A DNA stretch of 64,000 nucleotides, from positions 5,022,001 to 5,086,000 of the forward strand of contig OZ240676.1 in the NCBI GenBank assembly GCA_965198895.1, in the 5' to 3' direction. The position numbers and the translations under genes were made by a program. The stretch's first letter is position 1. Each line of letters opens with the position of its first letter. The notes below the pieces were generated by a model. The model saw only the letters and a list, made by a program, of their open reading frames with translations. It had not been told where the DNA came from and did not search any database. This document shows, in pieces, positions 1 through 8,683 of this stretch. The DNA comes from LMUY01 sp965198895. Lineage in GTDB: Bacteria > Pseudomonadota > Alphaproteobacteria > Acetobacterales > Acetobacteraceae.

Positions 1-19
1 GCCCCGCGCGGCCGCCGAA

Positions 20-331
20 TCAGCGAACGTTACCGTATGACGGCGCACCCAGACCGGGGCAGGAGCATTGCGCCCCGACCGGCAGGGCCTGGGGCAACGC
101 GCAGGTATAGACACCTGCGTAGCACGTCGAACCGAATGCGACCTGCTGCCCCGCGGGGGGCTGCGCGTAGCCACCTGGGGGACCGTAGCCAGGCGGCGGG
201 TAGCCGGGAGGCGAGTAGCCGGGCGGAGCACCGTTCGGAACATAGCTGACGGGGCCAGGCGCAGGCGCTCCGATGCAACCGGAGAGAGAACAGAGCGCAG
301 CCAACGCTACGGGGATTGCAAGTCGGCGCAT
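20..331 (-). CDS. small proline/glycine-rich lipoprotein
   Basis: Hypothetical secreted lipoprotein of 103 residues. A short hydrophobic signal ends in a lipobox (LSGC, Cys19), so it is probably lipid-anchored. The middle (about residues 35-60) is a run of GYxPPG-type repeats, and the C-terminal third carries four cysteines (CYAGVYTC and CSC), which could form disulfides in the periplasm. A good AAGGAGA ribosome-binding site precedes the ATG. It reads in the same direction as the M20 dipeptidase whose gene ends 58 bases upstream. No function can be assigned. Confidence 0.7.
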   Translation of the reverse strand: MRRLAIPVALAALCSLSGCIGAPAPGPVSYVPNGAPPGYSPPGYPPPGYGPPGGYAQPPAGQQVAFGSTCYAGVYTCALPQALPVGAQCSCPGLGAPSYGNVR

Positions 332-389
332 GGGCGGTCTCCTTCGATGCGAACATCAAAGCGAAAGCGCCGGGAAAGTTCTCCCCTCC

Positions 390-1775
390 TTAGGCTGACA
401 GCTTTGCCAGGAGCCTTGCGTGGCTGCGTAGGCCCTTGTGGAAGCAACGCCACTCGAACTTCTCGTTGGGGCTGTGCACCTGGTCGTCCGGCAGGCCAAA
501 CCCGATCAGCAGCGAATCCACCCCCAGGATACGGCGCATGCTCTCCACGACGGGGATGGACCCGCCGCTGCCCATCAGCACCGCCGGGCGGCCGTATTCG
601 TCGGCCATTGCCTCGCGCGCGGCGGCGACGAACTTGCTGTCCGTCGGGATCTCCACACCGGGCGCGGAGGAGAACTGCGTGATCTCCACCCGGGCATCGG
701 CCGGTGTGCGATCGGCGACGAAGCGCTTGAACGCCTCGAACACGCGGCCAGGGTCCTGGCCCGGCACCAGGCGGAACGACACCTTGGCCGAGGCCTCCGC
801 GGCGATCACTGTCTTGCTGCCAGCCCCGGTATAGCCGCCCCAGATGCCGTTGATGTCGGCCGTCGGACGCGCCCACATCCGCTCCAGGGCCGACCGGCCA
901 TGCTCGCCGATCGGCACCGACAGGCCGATACCGCCCAGGAACTTCGCCTCGTCGAAGCCCAGCGACTGCCATTCCGCGAGCTGCGCCGCCGGCGTGTCGG
1001 CGATGCCGTCGTAGAACCCCGGCAGTTGGATGCGGCCCTCCGAATCGTGCAGGTCGCCGAGGATACGGGTTAGCGCGTTGATCGGATTGAGCGCGCTGCC
1101 GCCATACAGCCCGGAATGCAGGTCGCGCTCCGCCGCGTGCAGGGTCAGCTCCACATACACCATGCCGCGCAGGCGGGTCGTGACGGCCGGGGTGTCGATG
1201 TCCCACATGCCGGTGTCGCTGATGATGGCGATGTCGGCGGCGAGTGCGTCCTTGTGCTCGGTCAGGAACGGCTCGAGGTTCACGCTCCCCATCTCCTCCT
1301 CGCCCTCGATCAGCACGGTGACGGGGCAGGGCGGGCCGCCCGCCACCTCGTGCCAGCCGCGCAGCGCCTGCAGCCACATCATCACCTGACCCTTGTCGTC
1401 CACGGCGCCACGGGCGGAGATCCGGGGACCGTGCGGACCCTCGCTCAGCACCGGGTCGAACGGTGGGGTGGTCCACAGCTCCAACGGGTCGGCCGGCTGC
1501 ACGTCGTAATGGCCATAGTACAGAAGGCGGGGGCCGCTCCCCGTACCGTTATGATGGGCCAGCACGACGGGATGCCCAGGCGTCGGCATCACCCTGGCCT
1601 CGAACCCGATCGCGGCCAGTTCGGCGCGCAGCCACTCCGCCGCCCGGCCGCAATCGGCGGCGTGGGACGGCTGGGCGCTTATGCTCGGAATGCGCAGCAG
1701 GTCGAACCAACGGGCACGGCTCGCATCCAGCCCGGCCTCGATTCGGTCGAGCACGGCCGGCAAGGGTGAGGTCAT
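390..1775 (-). CDS. M20 family metallodipeptidase
   Basis: Cytoplasmic zinc dipeptidase/carboxypeptidase of the M20 (ArgE/DapE/CPG2/CNDP) family, 461 residues, usual length. Metal-binding motifs are intact: GHYDVQP with His89, ARGAVDDKG with Asp126, and EGEEEMGS with the catalytic Glu pair near 159-161. The lid domain lies between about residues 200 and 320. Its ATG overlaps the stop of the TetR regulator upstream (ATGA), so the two are probably co-transcribed and translationally coupled. The substrate is unknown; the family hydrolyses dipeptides or N-acyl amino acids. Confidence 0.9.
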   Translation of the reverse strand: MTSPLPAVLDRIEAGLDASRARWFDLLRIPSISAQPSHAADCGRAAEWLRAELAAIGFEARVMPTPGHPVVLAHHNGTGSGPRLLYYGHYDVQPADPLELWTTPPFDPVLSEGPHGPRISARGAVDDKGQVMMWLQALRGWHEVAGGPPCPVTVLIEGEEEMGSVNLEPFLTEHKDALAADIAIISDTGMWDIDTPAVTTRLRGMVYVELTLHAAERDLHSGLYGGSALNPINALTRILGDLHDSEGRIQLPGFYDGIADTPAAQLAEWQSLGFDEAKFLGGIGLSVPIGEHGRSALERMWARPTADINGIWGGYTGAGSKTVIAAEASAKVSFRLVPGQDPGRVFEAFKRFVADRTPADARVEITQFSSAPGVEIPTDSKFVAAAREAMADEYGRPAVLMGSGGSIPVVESMRRILGVDSLLIGFGLPDDQVHSPNEKFEWRCFHKGLRSHARLLAKLSA

Positions 1776-2389
1776 GCCTTAACTCCATAGGTATTGAGGA
1801 ACATGGTCACCGAGGCATCGACCACCCGGGTGAACAGCTTGTCATCCGGCTCGGTCATCAGGCCCAAGCGGCGCAGCATGCCGATCCGGGTCTGGCACAG
1901 GGAGAAGAACTGCTCCGCCGCGAACACCGGGTCGCTGATCTGCAGCTTGCCGCCAGCGGCCTGCCGTTCCAGCCAGGCCGCCATGAAAGCGGTGGCCCGC
2001 GATGGCCCGGCGTCGAAGAAGGCGCGGGCCAGTTCGGGAAATTTGGCCGATTCGGACACCGTCAGCCGGTAGATCGTCAGGCCCGTTTCGGACATCATCA
2101 TCCGCAGCATGCGCAGCCCGATCGCCCGCAGGCCGTCTTCCGGGGCGCCATCCGGATCGGTGGTGTCGAAAACATGCGCGAGCTTGGCCTCGCACTCGCC
2201 CCCCACCCAGGCGACGAACAGCCCGGCCTTGCCGTCGAAGTAGTTGTACAGTGTCCCCTTCGACACGCCGGCGCACGCTGCGATGCGCGACATGCTGGCG
2301 CCTTCGTAGCCGTCCTGCGAGAAGACGGTCGCGGCACCGCGCAGGATCTGCTGCTGCTTTTCCGGGGAGAGAACATCGATGTCCGACAT
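1772..2389 (-). CDS. TetR/AcrR family transcriptional regulator
   Basis: One-component repressor of 205 residues with the TetR helix-turn-helix at about residues 10-55 (motif GVSKGTLYNYFDGKAGLF) and a C-terminal ligand domain with a TetR_C-type helix bundle. The ATG at 2389 is preferred over an in-frame TTG three bases upstream. It is divergent from the NodT-type outer-membrane factor, and the gap holds a 19-bp palindrome suited to a TetR dimer. The gene is coupled by ATGA to the downstream dipeptidase. Likely role, by inference: repression of itself and the divergent export gene. Confidence 0.9.
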   Translation of the reverse strand: MSDIDVLSPEKQQQILRGAATVFSQDGYEGASMSRIAACAGVSKGTLYNYFDGKAGLFVAWVGGECEAKLAHVFDTTDPDGAPEDGLRAIGLRMLRMMMSETGLTIYRLTVSESAKFPELARAFFDAGPSRATAFMAAWLERQAAGGKLQISDPVFAAEQFFSLCQTRIGMLRRLGLMTEPDDKLFTRVVDASVTMFLNTYGVKA

Positions 2390-2470
2390 CAAGCTGGCGC
2401 GCGTCTCCCCGTTCTTCGAATTGTGCCCTGACTTGACCTTCGGGCCAAACCGGGGTTGTTGTCAAAACGC

Positions 2471-2489
2471 TGACCGAACCGATCGGTCA
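2471..2489. promoter_or_regulatory. probable TetR operator palindrome
   Basis: Perfect inverted repeat TGACCGA-ACCGA-TCGGTCA in the 144-bp divergent gap between the TetR gene and the outer-membrane factor gene. It contains the inner 10-bp palindrome ACCGATCGGT. Size, symmetry and the ACCG/CGGT half-sites resemble AcrR-type operators. Binding here could control both directions. Confidence 0.7.
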
Positions 2490-2533
2490 TTCGCCGGACG
2501 GCCTGTGCCGCCCCGCCGGAGGTGCGACGTTTC

Positions 2534-4126
2534 GTGAAGCTTCTCCCTATTGCCGTGGCTTCGCTCGTCCTGGGCGGCTGCACACTCGGCCCGAATTTCC
2601 AGGAGCCGAGCGTCTGGGCCCCCACCTCCTGGTTCGCCAGCCGGCCCAAGCCACCCGCCCCGACGCCGAGCGAGCCGGTGCCCGAGCCGATCGACGCCGC
2701 GTGGTGGCAGTCGTTCAACGACCCGGTCCTGACGAGTTTGGAGGAGCAGGTCGCCCGCTCCAACCTGGACGTGCGCCTCGCGACGGTGCGCCTGCAGGAG
2801 AGCCGGCTGCAGCGGGGCGTCACGGCAGCGGACGAGTATCCCAACCTGAACGCCAACGCCTCCTACACCCGCGAGCGGATCTCCCAGCGCGGCGTGATCG
2901 GCCTGCTCAGCGGGTCGAGCGCCGGCAGCACGAGTTCCAGCGGCAGCAGCACGCCCGGCACCAGCGCCAACGGGCTGACCGGAACGTCGGGGGGCGTGCC
3001 GACATCGACCACGGGCGGTAGCCATCTGCCGGCGTTCAACCTGTTCCAGTCCGGCTTCGACTCGTCGTGGGAGATCGACTTCTGGGGCCGCGTGCGCCGC
3101 GAAGTCGAGTCGGCCGACGCCAATATCGACATGTCGGCCGAGGCGCGGCGGTCCGAGCTGGTGACCGTGCTGGCCGAGTTGGCCAACGACTACATGCAGT
3201 TGCGCGGCCAGCAGACGCTGTTGCAGATCGCCCGCGACACCCTTGCCAGCGAACAGCAGAGCCTGCGCATTACGCAGGAACGTCAGCGCGGCGGGCTGAC
3301 GACGGGGCTCGATGTCGCCAACGCCTCGGCCCAGGTCGGCACCACGGGCGCGCAGATCCCGCAGCTCGAGGCGCAGGTCGCGGTCTCCATCAACGCGATC
3401 AGCCTATTGCTGGGCGAGACGCCGGGTGCGCTACAAACCCAGCTCGCCGAGGCCAAGCCGGTGCCGCCCGTGCCTCCCGCGGTGCCGGTCGGATTGCCGT
3501 CGGAGCTCGCGCGCCGCCGACCGGACATCCGCCGGGCGGAGGCGAACCTGCACGCCGCGACCGCCGATATCGGGCAGGCGGAGGCAGATTTCTTCCCCAA
3601 GGTCACGCTGTCCGGCAGCGTCGGCGTGCAGGCGATCCGGTTCAAGGATCTGGGCAACATCAGCCCGTTCGGTGCGCTGCAGTTCTCCGGTGGCCCTTCG
3701 CTCAGCATCCCGGTGTTCGAGGGCGGTCGGCTGAAATACACGCTCGACCTGCGCAAGGCCCAGCAGCAGGAGGCGGCGGTGCAGTATCAGCAGACGGTGC
3801 TGCAGGCGTTCCACGACGTGGACAATGCGCTGACCAACTACACGGCCGAACAGCAGCGCCGCGAGCAATTGGCCCGTGCGGTGGACCAGGCCCGGATCGC
3901 GTTGTCGCTGGCCCGGCAGCAATACGTGCAGGGGCTGTCGACCTTCCTCGACGTGCTGACGGCGCAGCGCACCGAGTTGGACGCCGAGCAGCAATACGCC
4001 ACCAGCACCGCGAACGTGTCCGGCGATTTGGTGACGTTGTACAAGGCCCTCGGCGGCGGCTGGGAAACAAGCTTCCCGCGCGCCGTGCCGGCCGAGCAAG
4101 CGCCGCTCCTGTTCGTGAAGCCCTAA
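2534..4126 (+). CDS. NodT-family efflux outer-membrane lipoprotein
   Basis: Outer-membrane factor (TolC/OprM/NodT type) of a tripartite export system, about 530 residues. It has a lipoprotein signal with lipobox LGGC (Cys16), then CTLGPNF typical of the family, then two OEP repeats rich in coiled-coil helices. The GTG at 2534 is chosen because the only Shine-Dalgarno (GGAGG, 2518-2522) overlaps the in-frame GTG at 2522 but lies 11 bases before this one. A Ser/Thr/Gly-rich insert occupies about residues 125-165. No RND pump or membrane-fusion gene is adjacent, so its inner-membrane partners are encoded elsewhere. Confidence 0.9.
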   Translation: MKLLPIAVASLVLGGCTLGPNFQEPSVWAPTSWFASRPKPPAPTPSEPVPEPIDAAWWQSFNDPVLTSLEEQVARSNLDVRLATVRLQESRLQRGVTAADEYPNLNANASYTRERISQRGVIGLLSGSSAGSTSSSGSSTPGTSANGLTGTSGGVPTSTTGGSHLPAFNLFQSGFDSSWEIDFWGRVRREVESADANIDMSAEARRSELVTVLAELANDYMQLRGQQTLLQIARDTLASEQQSLRITQERQRGGLTTGLDVANASAQVGTTGAQIPQLEAQVAVSINAISLLLGETPGALQTQLAEAKPVPPVPPAVPVGLPSELARRRPDIRRAEANLHAATADIGQAEADFFPKVTLSGSVGVQAIRFKDLGNISPFGALQFSGGPSLSIPVFEGGRLKYTLDLRKAQQQEAAVQYQQTVLQAFHDVDNALTNYTAEQQRREQLARAVDQARIALSLARQQYVQGLSTFLDVLTAQRTELDAEQQYATSTANVSGDLVTLYKALGGGWETSFPRAVPAEQAPLLFVKP

Positions 4127-4131
4127 CCCGA

Positions 4132-4160
4132 CATCCTCGACCTGAAGCAGGGAGAGGATC
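4132..4160. repeat. family-2 intergenic palindrome, possible terminator
   Basis: Nested hairpin ATCCTC-ga-CCTG-aag-CAGG-ga-GAGGAT just after the outer-membrane factor stop, followed by CTTTTC. The same sequence pattern recurs at 17334-17370 and in altered form at 20426-20457. It could end transcription of the upstream gene. Confidence 0.6.
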
Positions 4161-4218
4161 CCGGCTTTTCATCGCCGCCGGAAGCTGCCTCACTGCCGCT
4201 TTCAACCGGGAGTGAGCG

Positions 4219-5046
4219 ATGACGGATCAAGTGGAGTGGGCGAAGCTGACCGGGCCGGAGATCCGCGCGGTTGCCGCCAACAAGGACGCGCTGGCGGTGC
4301 TGCCGATCGGCTCGCTGGAGCAGCACGGCCCGCATTTGCCGGTGATCACCGACACCGCCAGCGCCAGCGCCGCCGCGATCCGGGCGGCCAGGCTGGTGGC
4401 CGGCGACATGCCGGTGTTGGTGCTGCCGGGGCTGTGGACGGGCATGAGCGAGCATCACCTGCCGTTCGGCGGCACGATCAGCCTGAACTACACCGAGTTG
4501 TCCGGCGTGCTGCGCGGCGTGGTGCGGTCGCTGCGTGCGATTGGCTTCGCCCGGCTGCTCATCGTGAACGGGCACGGCGGCAACGTCGAACCGCTGGCGG
4601 TCGCGGCGCGCGAACTGGCGCACGAGTTCGGCCTGCCGGTGGTGGCTTGCACGCCCTGGTACCTGACCCGCGCCGCCGTAGCCGAAATCGCCGAGACCGA
4701 GGAAACCCCGGCGCATGCCTGCGAGGGCGAGACCTCGGTCATGATGGCGGTCGCGCCGGAGCTGGTCCGCACGGACAAGTTCGACGAGGCGGTGCGGCAG
4801 CGGCCGGAGCCGGTGCCGAAATACGACGGGTTCAGCCGGTTCTGGAGCTTTTCCGAGCGTGCGCCGGTCACCGGGGTGCGCGGCGACCCGCGGCCCGCCA
4901 CGGCGGACAAGGGCGAGCGGTTCCTGGACGCCCATGCCGAAGCCCTGGCGGAAGCGATGCGTGACAAGGGGCTGTGGCGCCGCCCCGACCCGGTGTGGGC
5001 GCCGGGCCGCGGACAGGGGAACACGGCGGGACATGCCGACGACTAG
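4219..5046 (+). CDS. creatininase family amidohydrolase
   Basis: Metal-dependent amidohydrolase of the creatininase family (creatinine amidohydrolase, MftE, 2-amino-5-formylamino ribosylaminopyrimidinone hydrolase), 275 residues. The metal signature LPIGSLEQHGPHLPVITD is present (Glu34, His36, Asp45), followed by VNGHGGN near residue 115 and the CEGETS segment with the second metal Glu. The start has GGGAG nine bases upstream. It follows the outer-membrane factor by 92 bases that contain a hairpin, so it may be a separate unit. Substrate not predictable; creatinine itself is only one option. Confidence 0.85.
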   Translation: MTDQVEWAKLTGPEIRAVAANKDALAVLPIGSLEQHGPHLPVITDTASASAAAIRAARLVAGDMPVLVLPGLWTGMSEHHLPFGGTISLNYTELSGVLRGVVRSLRAIGFARLLIVNGHGGNVEPLAVAARELAHEFGLPVVACTPWYLTRAAVAEIAETEETPAHACEGETSVMMAVAPELVRTDKFDEAVRQRPEPVPKYDGFSRFWSFSERAPVTGVRGDPRPATADKGERFLDAHAEALAEAMRDKGLWRRPDPVWAPGRGQGNTAGHADD

Positions 5047-5098
5047 ACTGCAGCCGGTGCTAACCCGCTCTCAAAAATAAAGCACCAAGTCCACAAAT

Positions 5099-5129
5099 CG
5101 GGATTGCGGTTAACCCTATCGCAATCCCG
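5099..5129. promoter_or_regulatory. inverted repeat upstream of the diguanylate cyclase
   Basis: Perfect 10-bp arms CGGGATTGCG and CGCAATCCCG separated by 11 bases. The loop region holds the separate palindrome GGTTAACC (5108-5115). It lies between the creatininase stop and the diguanylate cyclase start. It could be a terminator for the former (no T-run follows) or an operator for the latter. Confidence 0.45.
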
Positions 5130-5165
5130 TCGAGTGATGTTCAGCGGCCACTCGAAAGCCAGCCC

Positions 5166-7136
5166 ATGCGAGCATTCCCGAAGCGCCCTGCCCGAAATCT
5201 ACCCATGCTACGGCCCGGTTCGTCGATCTGGGTGAGTGGATTGATCGTGGCGTTGGTGCTCGGGTTTTGCGCAGTGGCCGTCGTCATGCTTGCTCAGCTG
5301 CGGCGGGATGCAAAGAGCCAGGCCATGACGGCTGCTGGCAATCTGCTGACAGCGGTTTCGCAGGATATCGGCCGGAATATCGATCTCTACGATCTTTCGC
5401 TTCAGTCCGTGGTGGACGGGCTGAGACTGCCGGGGCTCAACCAACTCAGTCCCGATATGCAACAAGCGGTGCTGTTCGACCGCTCTGCCACGGCCGAATA
5501 CCTGGGCGCCATCCTGATCGTGGACGAGCATGGTGAGGTGGTCGAGGAAGCCGGCACGATCCCCGCCCGGCACGACAACATTGGCGACCGCCCCTGGTTC
5601 CAGTTGCACCGCTCCCAGCCCGACCTTGGGTTGCACGTCAGCGCCCCGTTTCGCCGCCGCTCGCGCGGAAATGGCGAGTTGGGGATCGCGCTGAGCCGCC
5701 GGATCAACCATCCGGATGGGTCGTTCGCCGGTATCGTGGTCGGGACATTGCGGCTGGAGTATTTCCACGACCTCTTCAAGCGTCTGCACCTCGGGCCGAT
5801 GGATTCGATGAACCTGTTCAACATCGACGGGGTCGTCATCATGCGCTCTCCGTATGACCAGGCGCAGATCGGACGGGACCTTTCCAGCAGCAGCAATGTT
5901 CAGCGGTTCAAGCGCATGGGCGCCGGCAGCTTCGTCGGCGACGTGGCATTCGACGGCGTGCGCCGGGTCTACAGCTTCACCCATGTCGGGACACTGCCCC
6001 TGATGGTGAGCCTCGGTCTCTCGGCCGTCGACATCTATGCCAGTTGGTGGAGCTGGGCGGCCGTGATCGGCACGGTTCTGCTGGCACTGTGTGCGGCGAC
6101 CGGCGGCTTGGGCCTCCTGCTCCAGCGTGAGTTGCAGCGCCGAGCCCGCGCCGAGCGGCAGGCGCGGACGAGCGAGGCGCAGTATCGCATGCTCGCGGAT
6201 CACGCCAACGATGTCATCGTGCGGCTCGCCAACGACATGACACGGCTCTACGTGTCACCGGCCAGCTACTCCGTGTTCGGCTATGTTGCCGAGGAACTCG
6301 TCGGCCAGTTGCCGAGCAGCACGATCCATGCCGACGATTGGCAGCACGCGCTTCCCCGCATCAGGAATGCTCAGCGAACCACCGGGCATTGCGAGGTCAC
6401 TTACCGCTTCCGCCACAAGGACGGGCACTTCATCTGGACCGAGGCCCATTATAACTGCATGCCCGACGATAGTGGCTTCATCGTCGTGCTGCGCGACATC
6501 AGCAAGCGCAAGCGGGCAGAGGAACAGCTGGAGGCGGCGAATACCGAACTGTTGCATCTCGCTTCCATGGATGGCTTGACCGGCCTGTTCAACCGGCGCC
6601 GGTTCGACGAGGCGATCGGGTCGGAATGGCGCCGGGCCGCGCGGGAGAAGCGGTCGCTGAGCTTGCTGCTGCTGGACGTCGACCGGTTCAAGTCCTTCAA
6701 CGATCAATACGGCCATCAGGAAGGCGACGCTTGTCTGCGCGCCGTGGCCAAGGCCATCGAGGGCTGCGTCGGCCGGCCGGCGGACCTCGTGGCGCGCTAT
6801 GGCGGGGAGGAGTTCGTGGTGTTGCTGCCGGGCACGAACGGGTCTGGCGCGGAGAAGCTCGGGGAGCAGATCCGCGCGGCAATCGCCGCACTCGGTCTCG
6901 TGCATGAGGGGAACCCGGCGCATGGCGGCGTGGTCACGGCCAGCATCGGCTCCGCGACCTGTGTCCCGACGACGAACCGGGAAGACGCATCGAGCACCCT
7001 GACAGATCCAAGTGCGCTGATCGTTGCGGCCGACCAGGCGCTCTACGAGGCCAAGCGCAGCGGGCGCAACCGCTTGGTATCGCACGAGCAGTTTGCGGCG
7101 ATGCAGGTCTCGGAGGGATCGCCCATTTCCGCCTGA
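5166..7136 (+). CDS. membrane diguanylate cyclase (periplasmic sensor-PAS-GGDEF)
   Basis: Makes cyclic di-GMP from two GTP. Order in 656 residues: TM1 about 19-42, a periplasmic Cache-type sensor about 43-285, TM2 about 292-318, a PAS domain about 340-455 (HANDVIV... GHFIWTEAHY), then GGDEF about 485-645. The active-site motif is GGEEF (546-550), and the inhibitory I-site RPAD (537-540) sits exactly five residues before it, so activity and product inhibition are both expected. A second ATG at 5205 would still keep TM1. No EAL domain follows. Monocistronic; a palindrome lies 37 bases upstream. Confidence 0.92.
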   Translation: MRAFPKRPARNLPMLRPGSSIWVSGLIVALVLGFCAVAVVMLAQLRRDAKSQAMTAAGNLLTAVSQDIGRNIDLYDLSLQSVVDGLRLPGLNQLSPDMQQAVLFDRSATAEYLGAILIVDEHGEVVEEAGTIPARHDNIGDRPWFQLHRSQPDLGLHVSAPFRRRSRGNGELGIALSRRINHPDGSFAGIVVGTLRLEYFHDLFKRLHLGPMDSMNLFNIDGVVIMRSPYDQAQIGRDLSSSSNVQRFKRMGAGSFVGDVAFDGVRRVYSFTHVGTLPLMVSLGLSAVDIYASWWSWAAVIGTVLLALCAATGGLGLLLQRELQRRARAERQARTSEAQYRMLADHANDVIVRLANDMTRLYVSPASYSVFGYVAEELVGQLPSSTIHADDWQHALPRIRNAQRTTGHCEVTYRFRHKDGHFIWTEAHYNCMPDDSGFIVVLRDISKRKRAEEQLEAANTELLHLASMDGLTGLFNRRRFDEAIGSEWRRAAREKRSLSLLLLDVDRFKSFNDQYGHQEGDACLRAVAKAIEGCVGRPADLVARYGGEEFVVLLPGTNGSGAEKLGEQIRAAIAALGLVHEGNPAHGGVVTASIGSATCVPTTNREDASSTLTDPSALIVAADQALYEAKRSGRNRLVSHEQFAAMQVSEGSPISA

Positions 7137-7170
7137 CCGAAGGTGTTTGCCGAGCTCCGCCGCGGCAGCG

Positions 7171-8661
7171 CTACACGGCCCGCCCCGGAACGCGGTGGCG
7201 GAATGCGAGGGCCTCCGCCACATCCATCCGCCGCACGGAAGGGGACCGCGCCAGGTCCGCGATCGTGCGGGACACCCGCAACACGCGGGTGAATCCGCGC
7301 GCCGACAGCCGCAGCTTCTCCGCCGCCTGCTCGGCCAACGCACGCGCATCGGCGTGCAGCACCATCGTGCCGACATCCGCCTCGGCGTTGATCGCGCCCC
7401 GGCTGCGCTGTGCCATCCGCGCGGCCGCGACCCGGGCGGCGACGGCGGCGCTCGGCTCGCCGGCCGGTGCGCGGCTGAGTTCGGTGGCGGCGATCGGTTG
7501 CACCTGCACCGTCATGTCGATGCGGTCCAGCAACGGGCCGCTGATCCGGCCCAGGTAGTCCTCGCCGCACCGTGGCGCCTTGCCGCATTCGCGCGCCGGG
7601 TCCCCCAGGTGGCCGCAGCGGCAGGGGTTCATCGCGGCGATCAGCTGGAAGCGCGCCGGATACGTGATGTGCGCGGCCGCGCGGGCGACCGTCGTGTGCC
7701 CCGTCTCCAGCGGCGTCCGCAGCGCCTCCAGCGCGGCGCGGGGGAACTCGGGCAGCTCGTCCAGGAACAGCACGCCACGATGCGCCAGGCTGACCTCGCC
7801 GGGCCGTGCCCGCTGGCCGCCCCCGGTGAGCGCGGCGGGACTGGCCGAATGGTGCGGCTCCCGGTAGGGCGGCCGCTTCACCATCAGCCCCCCGGTCAGC
7901 ATGCCGGCGACGGAGTGGATGGTGCTCACCTCGAGCGCCTCCGCCGGCGTCAGGTCCGGCAACAAGCCCGGCAGACGGCAGGCCAGCATGGACTTGCCGG
8001 CCCCTGGCGGCCCGACGAGAAGCAGGTTGTGCGAGCCGGCCGCGGCGACCTCCACGGCGCGCTTGGCGGCCTCCATGCCTTTCACCTCGGACAGGTCCGG
8101 CCCGGCGCGCACCTCGGCAACGCCGGCGGGGGGTGGCGGCGTCATCACCTGGCTGCCGCGGAAATGGTTCACCGCGCAGAGCAAGTCTGGCAGCGCCAGC
8201 ACCTCCACTTGTCCGGCCCACGCCGCCTCACCCCCCTGTGCCGCCGGGCAGATCAGCCCCAAACCCCGGGCCGAGGCGGCGAGGGCGGCCGGCAGCACAC
8301 CGGCTACTGGGTTCAGCGTGCCATCCAGCGACAGCTCACCCAGCGCCGCGAACCCGGCCAGGTCCTCGCGCGGCAGCACGTCCATCGCGGCCAGCACGCA
8401 GAGTGCGATCGGCAGGTCGAAATGGCTGCCCTCCTTCAGCAGGTCGGCCGGCGCGAGGTTGATCAGCACCCGGCGGGGCGGCAGGGCGAGCCCCATCGCG
8501 GTCAAAGCCGCCCGCACCCGCTCGCGGGCCTCGCCCACCGCTTTGTCAGGCAGGCCCACCACCAAGAAGGCGGGCAACCCGCTCGAGACCTGGACCTGCA
8601 CCTCGACCGGCACCGCGTCGATCCCCGCGAAGGCGAAGGATTGAACGCGGGCGATGCTCAT
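7171..8661 (-). CDS. yifB: YifB/ComM family Mg-chelatase-like AAA ATPase
   Basis: 496-residue AAA+ protein of the YifB/ComM family. An N-terminal ChlI/Lon-protease-like fold (about 1-165) precedes the Mg-chelatase ATPase domain with Walker A GPPGAGKS (217-224), then a C-terminal domain. ComM homologues act as hexameric DNA branch-migration helicases that help integrate DNA during natural transformation; that role is known for the family, not shown here. The four-cysteine pattern CRCGHLG...REC about residue 350 is typical. It lies 22 bases downstream of the HDAC-like gene on the same strand. Confidence 0.93.
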   Translation of the reverse strand: MSIARVQSFAFAGIDAVPVEVQVQVSSGLPAFLVVGLPDKAVGEARERVRAALTAMGLALPPRRVLINLAPADLLKEGSHFDLPIALCVLAAMDVLPREDLAGFAALGELSLDGTLNPVAGVLPAALAASARGLGLICPAAQGGEAAWAGQVEVLALPDLLCAVNHFRGSQVMTPPPPAGVAEVRAGPDLSEVKGMEAAKRAVEVAAAGSHNLLLVGPPGAGKSMLACRLPGLLPDLTPAEALEVSTIHSVAGMLTGGLMVKRPPYREPHHSASPAALTGGGQRARPGEVSLAHRGVLFLDELPEFPRAALEALRTPLETGHTTVARAAAHITYPARFQLIAAMNPCRCGHLGDPARECGKAPRCGEDYLGRISGPLLDRIDMTVQVQPIAATELSRAPAGEPSAAVAARVAAARMAQRSRGAINAEADVGTMVLHADARALAEQAAEKLRLSARGFTRVLRVSRTIADLARSPSVRRMDVAEALAFRHRVPGRAV

Positions 8662-8683
8662 GACGCACGTGTCCGCGAGATAC

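Noticed and set aside
307..1476. 389-codon minus-strand frame overlapping the M20 dipeptidase
   Set aside because: Same strand, other frame; composition is Arg/Gly/Pro-rich while the competing frame has intact catalytic motifs.
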